Assembly (NCBI RefSeq): GCF_006715785.1
Contig: NZ_VFNX01000001.1
Location: forward strand, 1,316,501 to 1,380,500
DNA: 64,000 nt
Direction of reading: 5' to 3'
From: Streptomyces puniciscabiei
Lineage (GTDB): Bacteria; Actinomycetota; Actinomycetes; Streptomycetales; Streptomycetaceae
In this document: positions 32,172-42,170 of the stretch, in pieces
Layout: the number at the start of each line of letters is the position of its first letter
Position numbering within the stretch: the stretch's first letter is position 1
Made by a program: the position numbers and the translations under genes
The notes under the pieces: model-generated
Databases searched by the model: none
What the model saw: the letters and a program-made list of their open reading frames with translations, nothing else
What the model was told of the DNA's origin: nothing

Positions 32172-32822
32172 ATGAACCTTTTCGGCCGCAACTCCTTCCA
32201 GCGGCGCGCCCAGCCGACCGCCGCTCCCGTGGCGATCGCCGCACCGCGAGCCAGCGCCACCGCCGTTCTGCCCGATCCCGAGCTGGCGGGTCTCACCGGC
32301 GAGTGGCTGATCGATCCGGCACACAGCAGGATCGGGTTCTCCGTGCGGCACGCGATGGTGACGACGGTGCGCGGCGCGTTCACGCAGTACGAGAGCCGGC
32401 TCTACTTCGACGGCCGCGACCCCGCTCGCTCCCGGGCCGACATCGTGCTGTACACCGCGAGCGTGGACACCGGTGTCGAACAGCGCGACGCGCATGTGAT
32501 CGGCCGGCAGTTCCTGGACTCCGGCAGCTATCCGCGGATGACCTTCACGAGCACCGCCGTACAGCTCGCGGGCCAGGACCTCTACCGTATGACCGGCGAT
32601 CTCACGATCAAGGACACCACCCGCCCCGTCGACCTGGAGCTCACCTACATCGGTCATGTCATCGACGCGTTCGGTGACGAGCGGGTCGGCTTCGACGGCA
32701 CCACCACCATCAACCGCTCCGACTGGGGGCTGACCTACGACGCCCGGCTGGCCCAGGGCGGGTCCATGGTGAGCGAGAAGGTCCGCCTCCAGTTCGACAT
32801 CGCGGCGATCCGGGCCACGTGA
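32172..32822 (+). CDS. YceI-family lipid-binding-type protein
   Basis: A 216-residue protein. After a variable 35-residue N-terminus, the YceI beta-barrel is clear: GEWLIDPAHSRIGFSVRHAM, DIVLYTASVDTG, PRMTFTSTAV, YRMTGDLTIKDTTRPVDLEL and NRSDWGL. YceI proteins bind isoprenoid chains in a hydrophobic barrel; roles in acid or other stress are proposed. No signal peptide is present, so it is cytosolic. GAGGT sits directly before the ATG. Its stop is 13 bases from the convergent SRPBCC gene. Confidence 0.92.
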   Translation: MNLFGRNSFQRRAQPTAAPVAIAAPRASATAVLPDPELAGLTGEWLIDPAHSRIGFSVRHAMVTTVRGAFTQYESRLYFDGRDPARSRADIVLYTASVDTGVEQRDAHVIGRQFLDSGSYPRMTFTSTAVQLAGQDLYRMTGDLTIKDTTRPVDLELTYIGHVIDAFGDERVGFDGTTTINRSDWGLTYDARLAQGGSMVSEKVRLQFDIAAIRAT

Positions 32823-32835
32823 AGGGCCCTTCCCG

Positions 32836-33282
32836 CTAGCCGGCGGTGCGCTCGAGGCACTCCTTGAGCAGCCGCTCGTTCTCCGGCAGCTCCTTGCGGA
32901 CCTGGGGCCGTACGACGAGAGGGACCAGCACCCTGCCGAGACCGTGGCCCTCGAAGTCCAGGTCCATCGTCACGCGCGTACGGCCGTCCGGGAGCGGGGT
33001 GACCTCGCCGTGCACCCGGCCCCGGACCGGGCCGTCCGTGCCCCGCATGCTCCATGCGCGCGGCGGCTCGAACTCGGTGACCCGCATGGTCAGCGGGACG
33101 TCGCGGCGGCCGACGTGCCGGGTGATCCGGATCCGGGATCCGAGCCCGAAGGGGCTGTCGTCGAGCTGCTCGACCGACACCGCGCTCTTCTGCCACTCCG
33201 GCAGGTGGGACGGGTCACTGAGATACGCCCAGACCTCGCCGGGAGACCGGTCGACGTCGATCTCTTCATGGAAGGCGGCCAT
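32836..33282 (-). CDS. SRPBCC (polyketide cyclase/START-like) family protein
   Basis: A 148-residue helix-grip-fold protein: FHEEIDVDRSPGEVWAYLSD, PEWQKSAVSVEQL, ITRHVGRRDVPLTMRVTEFE and RTRVTMDLDFEGHGLGRVL. Members bind hydrophobic ligands in a large cavity. The ligand here is not known. The ATG has GGAGG at the normal distance. Confidence 0.88.
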   Translation of the reverse strand: MAAFHEEIDVDRSPGEVWAYLSDPSHLPEWQKSAVSVEQLDDSPFGLGSRIRITRHVGRRDVPLTMRVTEFEPPRAWSMRGTDGPVRGRVHGEVTPLPDGRTRVTMDLDFEGHGLGRVLVPLVVRPQVRKELPENERLLKECLERTAG

Positions 33283-33382
33283 AACACCCTCCTTCTCCGA
33301 ATAGAGGGCTCACCACCAGAATCGTCCCACCCCGGACCCCGCACGACCACACGCCGACGGGCCCTCCCCCTGCCCGGGCGAG

Positions 33383-33467
33383 GACCCACAAGCCGCACGA
33401 CACACCGCTCACGCCACCGAGACGGCTGAGCCCGCCCTCCATCAGGCACGAGACCCACAAGCCGCAC
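33383..33467. repeat. 16-bp direct repeat pair downstream of cdsA
   Basis: gacccacaagccgcac occurs at 33383-33398 and 33452-33467, the second copy touching the cdsA stop. The spacing is 69 bases. Meaning unknown; it may be a local duplication. Confidence 0.7.
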
Positions 33468-34631
33468 TCACGCCGAGCCGACGAACACCACCATCAGCAG
33501 CCACACCACCGGCGCCGTCGGGAGGAGGGAGTCCAGGCGGTCCATGATGCCTCCGTGGCCGGGGAGCAAGGTGCCCATGTCCTTGATGCCCAGGTCGCGC
33601 TTGATCATGGATTCGCCGAGGTCGCCCAGCGTGGCGCTGGCCGCGACCGCGAGGCCCAGCAGCAGGCCCTGCCACCAGATGCCGTCGTCGATCAGGAACT
33701 GCATGCACAGCGCGCCGGCGGCCATCGCGAACAGCACCGCGCCCAGCAGGCCCTCGCGGGTCTTGCCGGGGCTGATGCGCGGGGCCAGCTTGTGCCTGCC
33801 GAAACGCCAGCCGACCGCGTACGCGCCGGTGTCGCTGACCACCGTCAGGAGGAGGAAGGTGAGCACCCGCCAGGGGCCGTCCTCGGCCGTCAGCATCATC
33901 GCCACGAACGTGGCCAGGAAGGGTACGTAGAAGGCCGCGAAGACGCCTGCCGTGACGTCCTTGAGATAGCCCTCCGGCGACTCCGTCATGCGCCAGACCA
34001 AGGCGGCGAGGGCCGTCAACGCCATGGCCACCCATGCGCCCTCGGCGCCGCTGACGTACCCGGCGACCACCATCGCCGCACCGCCGACCGCGAGCGGCAC
34101 CAGCGGCGCCTTGATCTCCTTGCGCTCCCGCAGCCTGCTGGTCAGCTCCCACAGGCCGACGACGACGGCGACCGCGATCACGCCGACGAAGACGGCCTTC
34201 TCGATGAACAGGGAGGCGATGATCACCACACCGAGCCCGACCCCGACGCCTATGGCCGCGCTCAGGTCACGGCCCGCGCTCTTCTTCTGCGGCGCTGGGG
34301 CCGGCTGGTGGGCGTCGGGCATGGGCTCCGGATTCTGGTTCTCGGCCTGGAGGGCGCGGGCCTGCTGGGGCTCGGGGCGGAACTCGTCCTGGAATTCCTG
34401 GAACAAGGGGCCGCCCCGCCGGGCGGCCCCTAGGTCGCCACCCCGCTCCGCGCCGTACACGGCTTCGTCGGGCACGACGGGCATGGGGCGAGTCTGCTGC
34501 GCCTCTGGCGCATCGTACGCGGGACCCGCCGGGACGGCCCCCGGGACAGGCTGGGCAGGCCCGCCCCCGGCGGGCCCCCAGTACCCGGCCTGGCCCGCCG
34601 CTGGCGGCGCCCCCCAGGAAGAGTCGCTCAT
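33468..34631 (-). CDS. cdsA: Phosphatidate cytidylyltransferase
   Basis: A 387-residue membrane enzyme making CDP-diacylglycerol from CTP and phosphatidic acid. The cytidylyltransferase signature is at the C-terminus: SMIKRDLGIKD followed by LLPGHGGIMDRLDS. About eight TM helices follow a long Pro/Gln-rich cytosolic N-terminus (about 130 residues) that is typical of actinomycetes. Its ATG overlaps the frr stop by one base (TGATG), so it is translationally coupled to frr in the rpsB-tsf-pyrH-frr-cdsA cluster. Confidence 0.95.
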   Translation of the reverse strand: MSDSSWGAPPAAGQAGYWGPAGGGPAQPVPGAVPAGPAYDAPEAQQTRPMPVVPDEAVYGAERGGDLGAARRGGPLFQEFQDEFRPEPQQARALQAENQNPEPMPDAHQPAPAPQKKSAGRDLSAAIGVGVGLGVVIIASLFIEKAVFVGVIAVAVVVGLWELTSRLRERKEIKAPLVPLAVGGAAMVVAGYVSGAEGAWVAMALTALAALVWRMTESPEGYLKDVTAGVFAAFYVPFLATFVAMMLTAEDGPWRVLTFLLLTVVSDTGAYAVGWRFGRHKLAPRISPGKTREGLLGAVLFAMAAGALCMQFLIDDGIWWQGLLLGLAVAASATLGDLGESMIKRDLGIKDMGTLLPGHGGIMDRLDSLLPTAPVVWLLMVVFVGSA

Positions 34632-35188
34632 CAGACTTCGAGCAGCTCCGCTTCCTTGTGCTTCAGGAGCTCGTCCACCTGCGCGACGTACTTGTGCGTG
34701 GTGTCGTCGAGCTCCTTCTCCGCGCGGCGGCCCTCGTCCTCGCCGACCTCGCCGTCCTTGACGAGCTTGTCGAGGGCTTCCTTGGCCTTGCGGCGCACGG
34801 AGCGGATGGACACGCGCGCGTCCTCGGCCTTGCCCTTGGCGACCTTGATGTAGTCGCGGCGGCGCTCCTCGGTCAGTTCGGGGAACACCACCCGGATGAT
34901 GTTGCCGTCGTTGCTGGGGTTGACGCCCAGGTCGGAGTCGCGGATCGCCTGCTCGATGTTGCGCAGCGCGCTCTTGTCGAACGGGGTGACGACCGCCATG
35001 CGCGGCTCCGGCACGGAGAACGAGGCCAGCTGGTTGATCGGCGTCGGGGCACCGTAGTAGTCGGCCACGATCTTGTTGAACATCGCCGGGTGCGCACGGC
35101 CGGTGCGGATCGCGGCGAAGTCCTCCTTGGCGACCACGACGGCCTTCTCCATCTTCTCCTCGGCCTCGAGGAGGGTCTCTTCGATCAC
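34631..35188 (-). CDS. frr: Ribosome recycling factor
   Basis: A 185-residue protein, the standard family length. It has the three-helix bundle and hinge domain: [35 protein letters not shown] and [15 protein letters not shown]. It splits post-termination ribosomes with EF-G. Of two consecutive GTG codons the second was taken because AGGAG is at the better distance and it gives the family length. Confidence 0.96.
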   Translation of the reverse strand: MIEETLLEAEEKMEKAVVVAKEDFAAIRTGRAHPAMFNKIVADYYGAPTPINQLASFSVPEPRMAVVTPFDKSALRNIEQAIRDSDLGVNPSNDGNIIRVVFPELTEERRRDYIKVAKGKAEDARVSIRSVRRKAKEALDKLVKDGEVGEDEGRRAEKELDDTTHKYVAQVDELLKHKEAELLEV

Positions 35189-35363
35189 CACTTGCTCCTG
35201 CGTGTCTTGAGTAAGGCCCGGCTGCGGTTCCTGAAGCGGTCGGCGGCCGGCTGCGTCGCGTCTTCTTCCTGCACGGTTCCCGACCGGCAGGACATTGTCC
35301 ATCCCCCGGCCAGGGTCCGGCCCCCTTACGGGGCCGCGCGCCACCGGCCGGGTTGATGCCGGG

Positions 35364-36122
35364 TCAGTCCCGGCTGCCGTGGTCACCCACCAGCGTGCCG
35401 ATCTTCTCACCCTTGACGGCCCGGGCGATATTGCCCTCCGCGAGAAGCTCGAAGACGAGGATCGGAAGCTTGTTGTCGCGGCACAGCGTGATGGCCGTGG
35501 CGTCGGCGACCTTGAGGTCGCGGGTGATGACCTCGCCGTAGCCGAGAGCGTCGAACTTGACGGCGTCCGGGTTGGCCTTGGGGTCGGAGTCGTAGACCCC
35601 GTCCACGCCGTTCTTGCCCATGAGCAGCGCCTCGGCGTCGATCTCCAGGGCGCGCTGGGCGGCGGTGGTGTCGGTGGAGAAGTACGGCATGCCCATACCG
35701 GCGCCGAAGATGACCACACGGCCCTTCTCCAGGTGGCGCACGGCGCGCAGCGGAATGTACGGCTCCGCGACCTGGCCCATGGTGATGGCGGTCTGCACCC
35801 GGCTGTCGATGCCCTCCTTCTCCAGGAAGTCCTGGAGGGCGAGGCAGTTCATGACGGTGCCGAGCATGCCCATGTAGTCGGAGCGGGCGCGGTCCATGCC
35901 GCGCTGCTGGAGTTCGGCACCGCGGAAGAAGTTGCCGCCGCCGATGACGACCGCGATCTGCGCGCCGTCCCGTACCACGGCCGCGATCTCACGGGCGATC
36001 TTGTGCACCACGTCCGGGTCCACGCCCAGGCCCCCGCCACCGGAGAAGGCCTCTCCGGACAGCTTCAGCAGAAACCGGCCGCGTACTTTGCCGTCGTCGC
36101 TCTTCTGGGCCTTGGTGGTCAT
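35364..36122 (-). CDS. pyrH: UMP kinase
   Basis: A 252-residue amino-acid-kinase-fold enzyme that phosphorylates UMP to UDP. Diagnostic stretches: [37 protein letters not shown] and [19 protein letters not shown]. The N-terminal extension ([15 protein letters not shown]) is short. It lies 175 bases upstream of frr, the usual order. Confidence 0.96.
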   Translation of the reverse strand: MTTKAQKSDDGKVRGRFLLKLSGEAFSGGGGLGVDPDVVHKIAREIAAVVRDGAQIAVVIGGGNFFRGAELQQRGMDRARSDYMGMLGTVMNCLALQDFLEKEGIDSRVQTAITMGQVAEPYIPLRAVRHLEKGRVVIFGAGMGMPYFSTDTTAAQRALEIDAEALLMGKNGVDGVYDSDPKANPDAVKFDALGYGEVITRDLKVADATAITLCRDNKLPILVFELLAEGNIARAVKGEKIGTLVGDHGSRD

Positions 36123-36161
36123 GGGAGATCCCGCCTCTTTCACGTGTTGCACATACGAAGA

Positions 36162-36211
36162 AGGCCATTGCCGGTGGGGTCGCTTTTCGCTCCCATGCGC
36201 GGCAATGGCCT
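36162..36211 (-). terminator. Hairpin between tsf and pyrH
   Basis: A perfect 12-base stem (aggccattgccg and complement) with a 26-base loop lies in the 204-base gap. In the minus direction it is followed by CTTCTTCG. It is probably a partial terminator or attenuator after tsf. Confidence 0.65.
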
Positions 36212-36326
36212 CCTCGTCAGATCTGCTGCCGTCCGCCCCACCCCTGGGTGTGGCGGTGTGCGCGGACGACTGCTGTCGACCCTACCGAGAATTCCCCGCG
36301 GGTCGCGCGTCGATCGCGGAACGGGC

Positions 36327-37163
36327 TCAGATGCCGACCTTGATGCGCGAGAAGCGCTTCAGGGTGACACCAGCCTCGTCCAGCACCTTCTGGACCGACT
36401 TCTTGTTGTCGAGCGCGTACGGCTGGCCGAGCAGCGTGGCGTCCTTGAAGAAGCCGTTGAGACGACCCTCGACGATCTTGGCGATCGCGGCCTCGGGCTT
36501 GCCCTCGGCGCGGGTGGTCTCCTCGGCGATGCGACGCTCGGACTCGACGACGTCGGCCGGGACGTCCTCCTTGGAGAGGTACTTCGGCGCGAAGGCGGCG
36601 ATGTGCTGGGCGACGCCCTTGGCGACCTCGGCGTTCGGCTTGTCGAGCTCGACCAGGACACCGATCTGCGGGGGCAGGTCGGGCATGGTGCGGTGCATGT
36701 AGGCGAGCACGAAGCCGTCGGAGAACTGCGCGAAGCGGTCCAGGACGATCTTCTCGCCGAGGTTGGCGTTGGCCTCGTCCACGAACGCCTGGACGGTCTT
36801 GCCGGGCTCGATCTCGGAGGCGAGCAGGGCCTCGAGGTCGGCCGGGGACGTCGCGGCGACGTGCTCGGCGATCTTGTTGGCGACGGCCTGGAACTTCTCG
36901 CCCTTGGCGACGAAGTCCGTCTCGCACTTCAGCTCGACCAGGACGCCGGAGGAGTTGTCGTCGGCGATGATGGAGACCACGGCGCCGTTCTCGGCGGAGC
37001 GGCCCTCGCGCTTGGCGACGCCCTTCTGGCCCTTGATGCGCAGCGCCTCGACGGCCTTCTCGACGTTGCCCTCGGCCTCGTCCAGCGCCTTCTTGCAGTC
37101 CATCATGCCGGCGCCGGTGAGCTCACGGAGCTTCTTGACGTCGGCGGCGGTGTAGTTCGCCAT
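36327..37163 (-). CDS. tsf: Elongation factor Ts
   Basis: A 278-residue guanine-nucleotide exchange factor for EF-Tu. The N-terminal UBA-like domain (ADVKKLRELTGAGMMDCKKA) and the core exchange motif (ELKCETDFVAKGEKF) are typical. Its length is that of actinobacterial EF-Ts. It lies 175 bases after rpsB. Confidence 0.97.
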   Translation of the reverse strand: MANYTAADVKKLRELTGAGMMDCKKALDEAEGNVEKAVEALRIKGQKGVAKREGRSAENGAVVSIIADDNSSGVLVELKCETDFVAKGEKFQAVANKIAEHVAATSPADLEALLASEIEPGKTVQAFVDEANANLGEKIVLDRFAQFSDGFVLAYMHRTMPDLPPQIGVLVELDKPNAEVAKGVAQHIAAFAPKYLSKEDVPADVVESERRIAEETTRAEGKPEAAIAKIVEGRLNGFFKDATLLGQPYALDNKKSVQKVLDEAGVTLKRFSRIKVGI

Positions 37164-37338
37164 GAGTCTGTGAGTCTTTCTCGAAGTCTTGGGTGATCGG
37201 AGATCGGTACGGTCTGCGGTCCACATGTGAGCGCGGACCGCTGACTGCGCGCCGACCTACGGGTGAACAGCGGGAGCGGACTTCACCGCGCCGGAGGCGC
37301 TGCTGGATGCAGTGCCGCCCCCGCCGTCAACGCGTGCG

Positions 37339-38208
37339 TCAGGCCTGCTCGCCCTCGGCGGCCTTCTCCTCGGCCGGAGCGGCCTCGGCGGCCGGAGCAG
37401 CCTCGGTGGCCTCGGCGGCCGGAGCCTCTTCCTTCTTCTCACCCTCGAGCAGGTCGCGCTCCCACTCGGCGAGCGGCTCGCCCGCGGCCTTCTCGCCCTT
37501 CTCGCCGGTGGCGACGCCGGAGCGGGCGATGAGGCCCTCGGCGACGGCGTCGGCGATCACACGGGTGAGCAGGGTGACGGAGCGGATCGCGTCGTCGTTG
37601 CCCGGGATCTTGTAGTCGACCTCGTCGGGGTCGCAGTTGGTGTCGAGGATCGCGACGACCGGAATGTTCAGCTTCCGGGCCTCACCGACGGCGATGTGCT
37701 CCTTCTTGGTGTCCACGATCCAGACGGCGCTGGGCACCTTCTGCATCTCGCGGATACCGCCGAGGGTCTTCTCCAGCTTGGCCTTCTCGCGCGAGAGCAC
37801 GAGAAGCTCCTTCTTGGTCAGACCGGACGCGGCGACGTCCTCGAAGTCGATCTGCTCGAGCTCCTTCAGGCGCTGCAGACGCTTGTAGACGGTCGAGAAG
37901 TTGGTGAGCATGCCGCCCAGCCAGCGCTGGTTGACGTAGGGCATGCCGACGCGGGTGGCCTGCTCGGCGATGGCCTCCTGCGCCTGCTTCTTGGTGCCGA
38001 CGAACATGACCGTGCCGCCGTGGGCGACGGTCTCCTTGACGAACTCGTAGGCGCGGTCGATGTACGACAGCGACTGGAGCAGGTCGATGATGTAGATGCC
38101 GTTGCGCTCGGTGAAGATGAAGCGCTTCATCTTCGGGTTCCAGCGACGGGTCTGGTGACCGAAGTGGACGCCGCTCTCCAGCAGCTCCCGCATCGTGACG
38201 ACGGCCAT
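37339..38208 (-). CDS. rpsB: 30S ribosomal protein S2
   Basis: A 289-residue ribosomal protein: [36 protein letters not shown] and [14 protein letters not shown] are diagnostic. The C-terminus is extended by an acidic Ala/Glu tail of about 45 residues, common in Streptomyces S2. It is the first gene of the rpsB-tsf cluster and is divergent from the M23 peptidase gene. Confidence 0.97.
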   Translation of the reverse strand: MAVVTMRELLESGVHFGHQTRRWNPKMKRFIFTERNGIYIIDLLQSLSYIDRAYEFVKETVAHGGTVMFVGTKKQAQEAIAEQATRVGMPYVNQRWLGGMLTNFSTVYKRLQRLKELEQIDFEDVAASGLTKKELLVLSREKAKLEKTLGGIREMQKVPSAVWIVDTKKEHIAVGEARKLNIPVVAILDTNCDPDEVDYKIPGNDDAIRSVTLLTRVIADAVAEGLIARSGVATGEKGEKAAGEPLAEWERDLLEGEKKEEAPAAEATEAAPAAEAAPAEEKAAEGEQA

Positions 38209-38481
38209 GGCCGTATCTCCTTGAGTTTCTCGGTTGTGCCGCGGATGCCGGACGGCTCCCGCGCCTGACGCCCGCGACGCGCCTTGCCACAAGGGACCGA
38301 GAGGCGCTGACACCGACCGCTTGACGGCCTGGTGTCGGGGCGTGCGAAGTCGACCCGGTGACCCGGATCGCCAGAAGAAGTGTACGGGACCGCCGGGGCA
38401 CCGGGTGACGCCGCTGTCCACAACCGGTGGGTTGTGCACAGCCTCCGGCGGTGATCGGCGGGGGTGCGGGACGGTGGTCGT

Positions 38482-39069
38482 ATGCGAGCACCCCTGCGAT
38501 ATGTCCTGCTGTCGACGGTTCTGTTCCTCGGCCTGGCCCTGGCCGCACTGCTCCCCTGCCGGTCCTGGGCGGACGCCCCGTCTCCGGCTCCCGCGCCGCC
38601 CCCTCCGGCCCCGGTCCCGGCCATCGCGCGCACCTGGCCGGTGGGCGTCCGTCCCCTGGTGTTACGCGGCTGGGAGCCACCGGCCACGGTGTACGGCCCC
38701 GGTCACCGGGGCGTGGACCTGGCAGCACCGGCCGGTTCCGGGGTACGGGCGGTCGCCCCGGGCCGGGTGTCCTTCGCGGGCCGGGTGGCGGGGCGCGGGG
38801 TCGTCTCGGTCGACCTCACGGGAACGGATCTTCGTACGACGTACGAGCCGGTGACCGCGTTGGTCCACAAGGGGGACGAGGTGGCCGCGGGAGAGGCGGT
38901 GGGCACGGTGGAACCGGCGCCCGCCTCCCACTGCCCCACGACATGCGTCCACTGGGGTTTGCTCCGGGGCAGGACCTACCTCGACCCCTTGTCCCTGCTG
39001 CCGCCCTGGCTCCTGCACAGGGGGCCACCGCGGCTACTGCCGGTGCTGGGGGTACCGCTGCCGTCGTAG
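38482..39069 (+). CDS. M23-family (LytM-type) peptidase, secreted
   Basis: A 195-residue secreted protein: signal peptide [20 protein letters not shown] ... SWA, Pro-rich linker, then an M23 metalloendopeptidase domain. Zinc-site motifs [12 protein letters not shown] (H-x3-D) and CVHWGL (final HxH-type; here a single VHWG, so one His may be missing) are seen. It would cut peptidoglycan cross-bridges or act as an activator if degenerate. ATG 38482 starts the signal peptide cleanly. Confidence 0.85.
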   Translation: MRAPLRYVLLSTVLFLGLALAALLPCRSWADAPSPAPAPPPPAPVPAIARTWPVGVRPLVLRGWEPPATVYGPGHRGVDLAAPAGSGVRAVAPGRVSFAGRVAGRGVVSVDLTGTDLRTTYEPVTALVHKGDEVAAGEAVGTVEPAPASHCPTTCVHWGLLRGRTYLDPLSLLPPWLLHRGPPRLLPVLGVPLPS

Positions 39070-39081
39070 CCGGGCAGCCGG

Positions 39082-39152
39082 GCCGCTGGGCGGCACGGGT
39101 GGGCGCAGCGGCACCCTTCCGGCGCCGGCAGGCGACCCACCCGCCCAGCGGC
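39082..39152. terminator. Long hairpin between convergent M23 and TetR genes
   Basis: gccgctgggcgg at 39082 pairs perfectly with ccgcccagcggc ending at 39152, and the stem continues inward with gggtggg/cccaccc around a bulge. It occupies nearly the whole 91-base gap, so it is a likely two-way terminator. Confidence 0.75.
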
Positions 39153-39160
39153 AGCGGGCG

Positions 39161-39742
39161 TCAGCCCTTCACACCCCGCAGCGCCATGGCCACCGCCGCG
39201 TCCGTCACGACCGCGGGGTCCTCCGCCGCACCGAGCTCGATACGGCGGACCGCCGCATCCACGACCCCCTGCAGCAACATCGCCGCCAGCCGAGGCTGCG
39301 CATGCCCCATCTCCCCGAGCGCCTCCGCGATCATCGCGACGAGTCCGCCGTGCGCCGCCCGGATCTTCTCCCGCGCCCCGGCGTCCAGTTCACTCGCGGA
39401 GATGGCGACGACCGCGCGATGCCGCCGGTCGCCGACCAGCGCCAGCTGCTGCCGCACATACGCCTCGACCTTGCCCTCGGCGGTCCCGGCCCGCTCCATC
39501 GCGGCCGCCACCTCCGCCGCCCACAGCGGGAAGTCGACCTCGCACAGCTCCTCGACCACCGCGGCCCGCGACCGGAAGTACTCGTACACGGACGACCGCG
39601 CCAGCCCGGTCCGCTCGGCCAGCGCGGGAAACGTCAGCGCTTCCGTCCCGCCCTCGGACAGCAACGACCGAGCCGCGTCCAGCAGGGCGGCTCGCTGCAT
39701 CGACCGGTGCTCGGCCACGGAGGCCGCTCGAATCCTTGGCAC
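39161..39742 (-). CDS. TetR-family transcription regulator
   Basis: A 193-residue repressor-type regulator. The N-terminal helix-turn-helix is LTFPALAERTGLARSSVYEY followed by FRSRAAVVEEL; the remaining helical domain would bind a ligand. GTG 39742 was chosen as the nearest start to the HTH with a normal N-terminus. It lies 103 bases downstream of whiG on the same strand. Target genes are unknown. Confidence 0.9.
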   Translation of the reverse strand: MPRIRAASVAEHRSMQRAALLDAARSLLSEGGTEALTFPALAERTGLARSSVYEYFRSRAAVVEELCEVDFPLWAAEVAAAMERAGTAEGKVEAYVRQQLALVGDRRHRAVVAISASELDAGAREKIRAAHGGLVAMIAEALGEMGHAQPRLAAMLLQGVVDAAVRRIELGAAEDPAVVTDAAVAMALRGVKG

Positions 39743-39845
39743 GTCAACCACTTTACGGACGCCCCCACCCGAAGGGGAGCCGCTTGCCCCCATGGCGCCG
39801 GCCGCACCACCCGAACCACCGATCCGGGTGCCCGGACCCGGGCGG

Positions 39846-40688
39846 TCACCGTCCGAAGCTCGCCAGCTTGGCCCGCAGCTGCAGCACCGACTTGGTGTGG
39901 ATCTGGCTGACCCGGCTCTCGGTGACGCCGAGGACGTTGCCGATCTCGGCGAGGGTGAGCCCCTCGTAGTAGTACAGGGTGACCACGGTCTTCTCCCGCT
40001 CGGGCAGCGTGTTGATCGCCCGCGCCAGGAAGCGGCGCAGCTCCCGGTCCTCGGCGATCTCCACGGGGTTGTCCGCGGCGGTGTCCTCCAGCGTGTCCAT
40101 GAGGCTGAGCCGGTCCCCGCCCTCGCTGCCGACGTGCAGCAGCTCCTCCAGGGCGACCACGTTGGCCAGCGACAACTGGCTGAACACGGCGTGCAGTTCG
40201 TCGACCTCCATGCCCAGTTCGGCGGCAACCTCGCCCTCGCTCGGGGTGCGCCGCAGCCGCGCCTCCAGGGTGGCGTACGCCCGCTCCACGTTGCGCGCCT
40301 TCTGCCGCACGGACCGCGGGATCCAGTCCAGCGCCCGCAGCTCGTCGATCATCGCGCCCCGGATCCGGGTGATCGCGTACGTCTCGAACTTGATCTCCCG
40401 GTCGATGTCGAACTTCTCGATCGCGTCGATCAGCCCGAAGACGCCGGAGGAGACGAAGTCGGCCTGCTCGACGTTGGGCGGCAGGCCGACGCTCACCCGG
40501 CCGGCCACGTATTTCACGAGCGGCGAGTAGTGCAGGATCAGCTGCTCCCGCAGCCGGTCGTCCCCCGTCGCCTTGTACGACCGCCACAGCTCGTCGAGCG
40601 TCGAGGGAGCCGGCGGCCGCTCGCTGCCACCGTCGCGGGCGGCTGGGGGGATCGCCGCCCGGTCGGACCCGGAGGTGTGCTGGGGCAT
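39846..40688 (-). CDS. whiG: RNA polymerase sigma factor WhiG (sporulation)
   Basis: A 280-residue FliA/SigD-type sigma factor, the length of S. coelicolor WhiG, which starts sporulation of aerial hyphae. Region 2 ([40 protein letters not shown]), region 3 and region 4 ([40 protein letters not shown]) are intact. In Streptomyces WhiG is held inactive by RsiG with c-di-GMP. The 321 bases before it hold its promoter. Confidence 0.97.
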   Translation of the reverse strand: MPQHTSGSDRAAIPPAARDGGSERPPAPSTLDELWRSYKATGDDRLREQLILHYSPLVKYVAGRVSVGLPPNVEQADFVSSGVFGLIDAIEKFDIDREIKFETYAITRIRGAMIDELRALDWIPRSVRQKARNVERAYATLEARLRRTPSEGEVAAELGMEVDELHAVFSQLSLANVVALEELLHVGSEGGDRLSLMDTLEDTAADNPVEIAEDRELRRFLARAINTLPEREKTVVTLYYYEGLTLAEIGNVLGVTESRVSQIHTKSVLQLRAKLASFGR

Positions 40689-41009
40689 TCGTCGCCTTGT
40701 GCCGTTCTGCCGTGAAGTGCTGTGAATCGCTGCGAAGTGATGGGTGGTGGGGTCGGTGGGGCGATGTGGGCTGCCTGGGTGAGCTGTCGGTCTGGTGTCG
40801 AGTTGGCGCGTTCTGTGTGGGCGCCTTCGTGAGCGTAGCGTGACTGAGGTGTCGCGGTGTGCGAACAGAGAGGCTCCACCCGTGCGCGGGGCGCTTCCAC
40901 CGGCCTCGCGCGCGGGTTTCGCAGCTCGCTCTGCGTGACCGGCCCGAGCGTCAACTCCTGGAAACCTCAAGGGCGTCGGAGGTTCCCCCGGACGGCCGAA
41001 CACGCTCGG
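40689..41009. other. whiG upstream intergenic region
   Basis: A 321-base gap between dprA and whiG. No protein-like frame with a ribosome site and no strong hairpin were found. It presumably carries the whiG promoter; I could not fix a -35/-10 pair. Confidence 0.5.
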
Positions 41010-42170
41010 TCAGCACGGACCGTGACCGCTACGGACCGACATCACCGCCTGGCGTGTCAACTTCCAGCCGTCGCCATGTCGTTCGACGTACCCAAGTGCT
41101 CGGAGTTCGTACAGTTTCGCGATCGCCTCGTCCCGGGTGGTCGGCGTGCCGAGCGCGATCTCCTCGACGCCGGCCGCGCGGTGGCCGGGCAGGGCGGCGA
41201 GGACGGCACGGGCGGCGGGTTCCAGGAGGTCGCGCGGGAGCACGGGGCCTCGCCGGGCCGGCGCGAGTTCTCCCATGTCACCGACCAGTTCGACGACTTC
41301 CGCGGCGTCGGTGACGAGGGTCGCCTCTCCGCGCAGCAGTTCGTGCACGCCGGCGGAGAGGGCGCTGGTGACGGGTCCGGGGACACCCATGGTGAACCGT
41401 CCGAGGCGGCCGGCCGCCCGCGCGGTGGCCAGCGAGCCGCTGCGGCAGGCGGCCTCCACGACGACGGTGCCCCTGGTCAGCGCGGCGATGACGCGGTTGC
41501 GGAGGATGAACCGGCTGGGCGTCGGATGGTCGCCCGGGGGCAACTCGCCCACCACCAGTCCCTGTTCCGCGATCCGCTCGATCAGGGCGGCGTGGCCGCG
41601 CGGGTACGGCCGGTCGACACCGCAGGCCAGGACGGCGACGGTGGCTCCGCGTGCGGCCAGGGCGCCTCGGTGGGCGGCGCCGTCGATGCCGTACGCGCCG
41701 CCCGAGACCACCACCCAGCCCCGCTCGGCGAGGCCTCCGGCGAGGGTGGCGGCGACGTGGGTGCCGTACTCGGTGCAGGCCCGGGCGCCCACCACGGCCA
41801 CCGACCGCAGCGCCCACATGCGCAGGCTGGGCCGCCCCCGCACCCACAGTCCGATCGGCCGGGCATCCCCCAGGTCGTCGAGCTGTCCGGGCCACTCGGC
41901 GTCCCCGGGAACCACGAACCGCGCACCGGCCTGCCCGGCCACGGCGAGATCCCGCTCCGGCGCGACCCGCCGAGCCCGGGCGGCCAGCCCGCCCCACCGC
42001 ACCTCACTCACCCCCGGCAGGCCCGGCGCCCCCTCCTTCAGCCTCCGCACCACCTCCCCCACCCCGAACTCCCGAACCCACCGCCCGCCGACCTCGTCCC
42101 CCGGCTCGATCACCCGAGCGAGAAAGACCCGCCCGAGCAGCTCTTCTCCGGGGTCCTCGACCGGGGTCAT
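41010..42170 (-). CDS. dprA: DNA-processing protein A
   Basis: A 386-residue DprA/Smf protein, which loads RecA on incoming single-stranded DNA. The Rossmann-type core shows SVAVVGARACTEYGTHVAAT, VSGGAYGIDGAAHRGAL, RFILRNRVIAALTRG and a C-terminal winged helix (TRDEAIAKLYELRALGYVER). Its ATG overlaps the comM stop (ATGA), so it is coupled to comM. Confidence 0.95.
   Translation of the reverse strand: MTPVEDPGEELLGRVFLARVIEPGDEVGGRWVREFGVGEVVRRLKEGAPGLPGVSEVRWGGLAARARRVAPERDLAVAGQAGARFVVPGDAEWPGQLDDLGDARPIGLWVRGRPSLRMWALRSVAVVGARACTEYGTHVAATLAGGLAERGWVVVSGGAYGIDGAAHRGALAARGATVAVLACGVDRPYPRGHAALIERIAEQGLVVGELPPGDHPTPSRFILRNRVIAALTRGTVVVEAACRSGSLATARAAGRLGRFTMGVPGPVTSALSAGVHELLRGEATLVTDAAEVVELVGDMGELAPARRGPVLPRDLLEPAARAVLAALPGHRAAGVEEIALGTPTTRDEAIAKLYELRALGYVERHGDGWKLTRQAVMSVRSGHGPC

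Noticed and set aside
33266..33460. 64-codon minus-strand frame between cdsA and the SRPBCC gene with repeated CGLWV
   Set aside because: It arises from the 16-bp direct repeat and has no ribosome site or recognisable protein character.
38482..39069. Calling the M23 protein a fully active endopeptidase
   Set aside because: The final zinc motif shows VHWG rather than HxH, so activity was left open.
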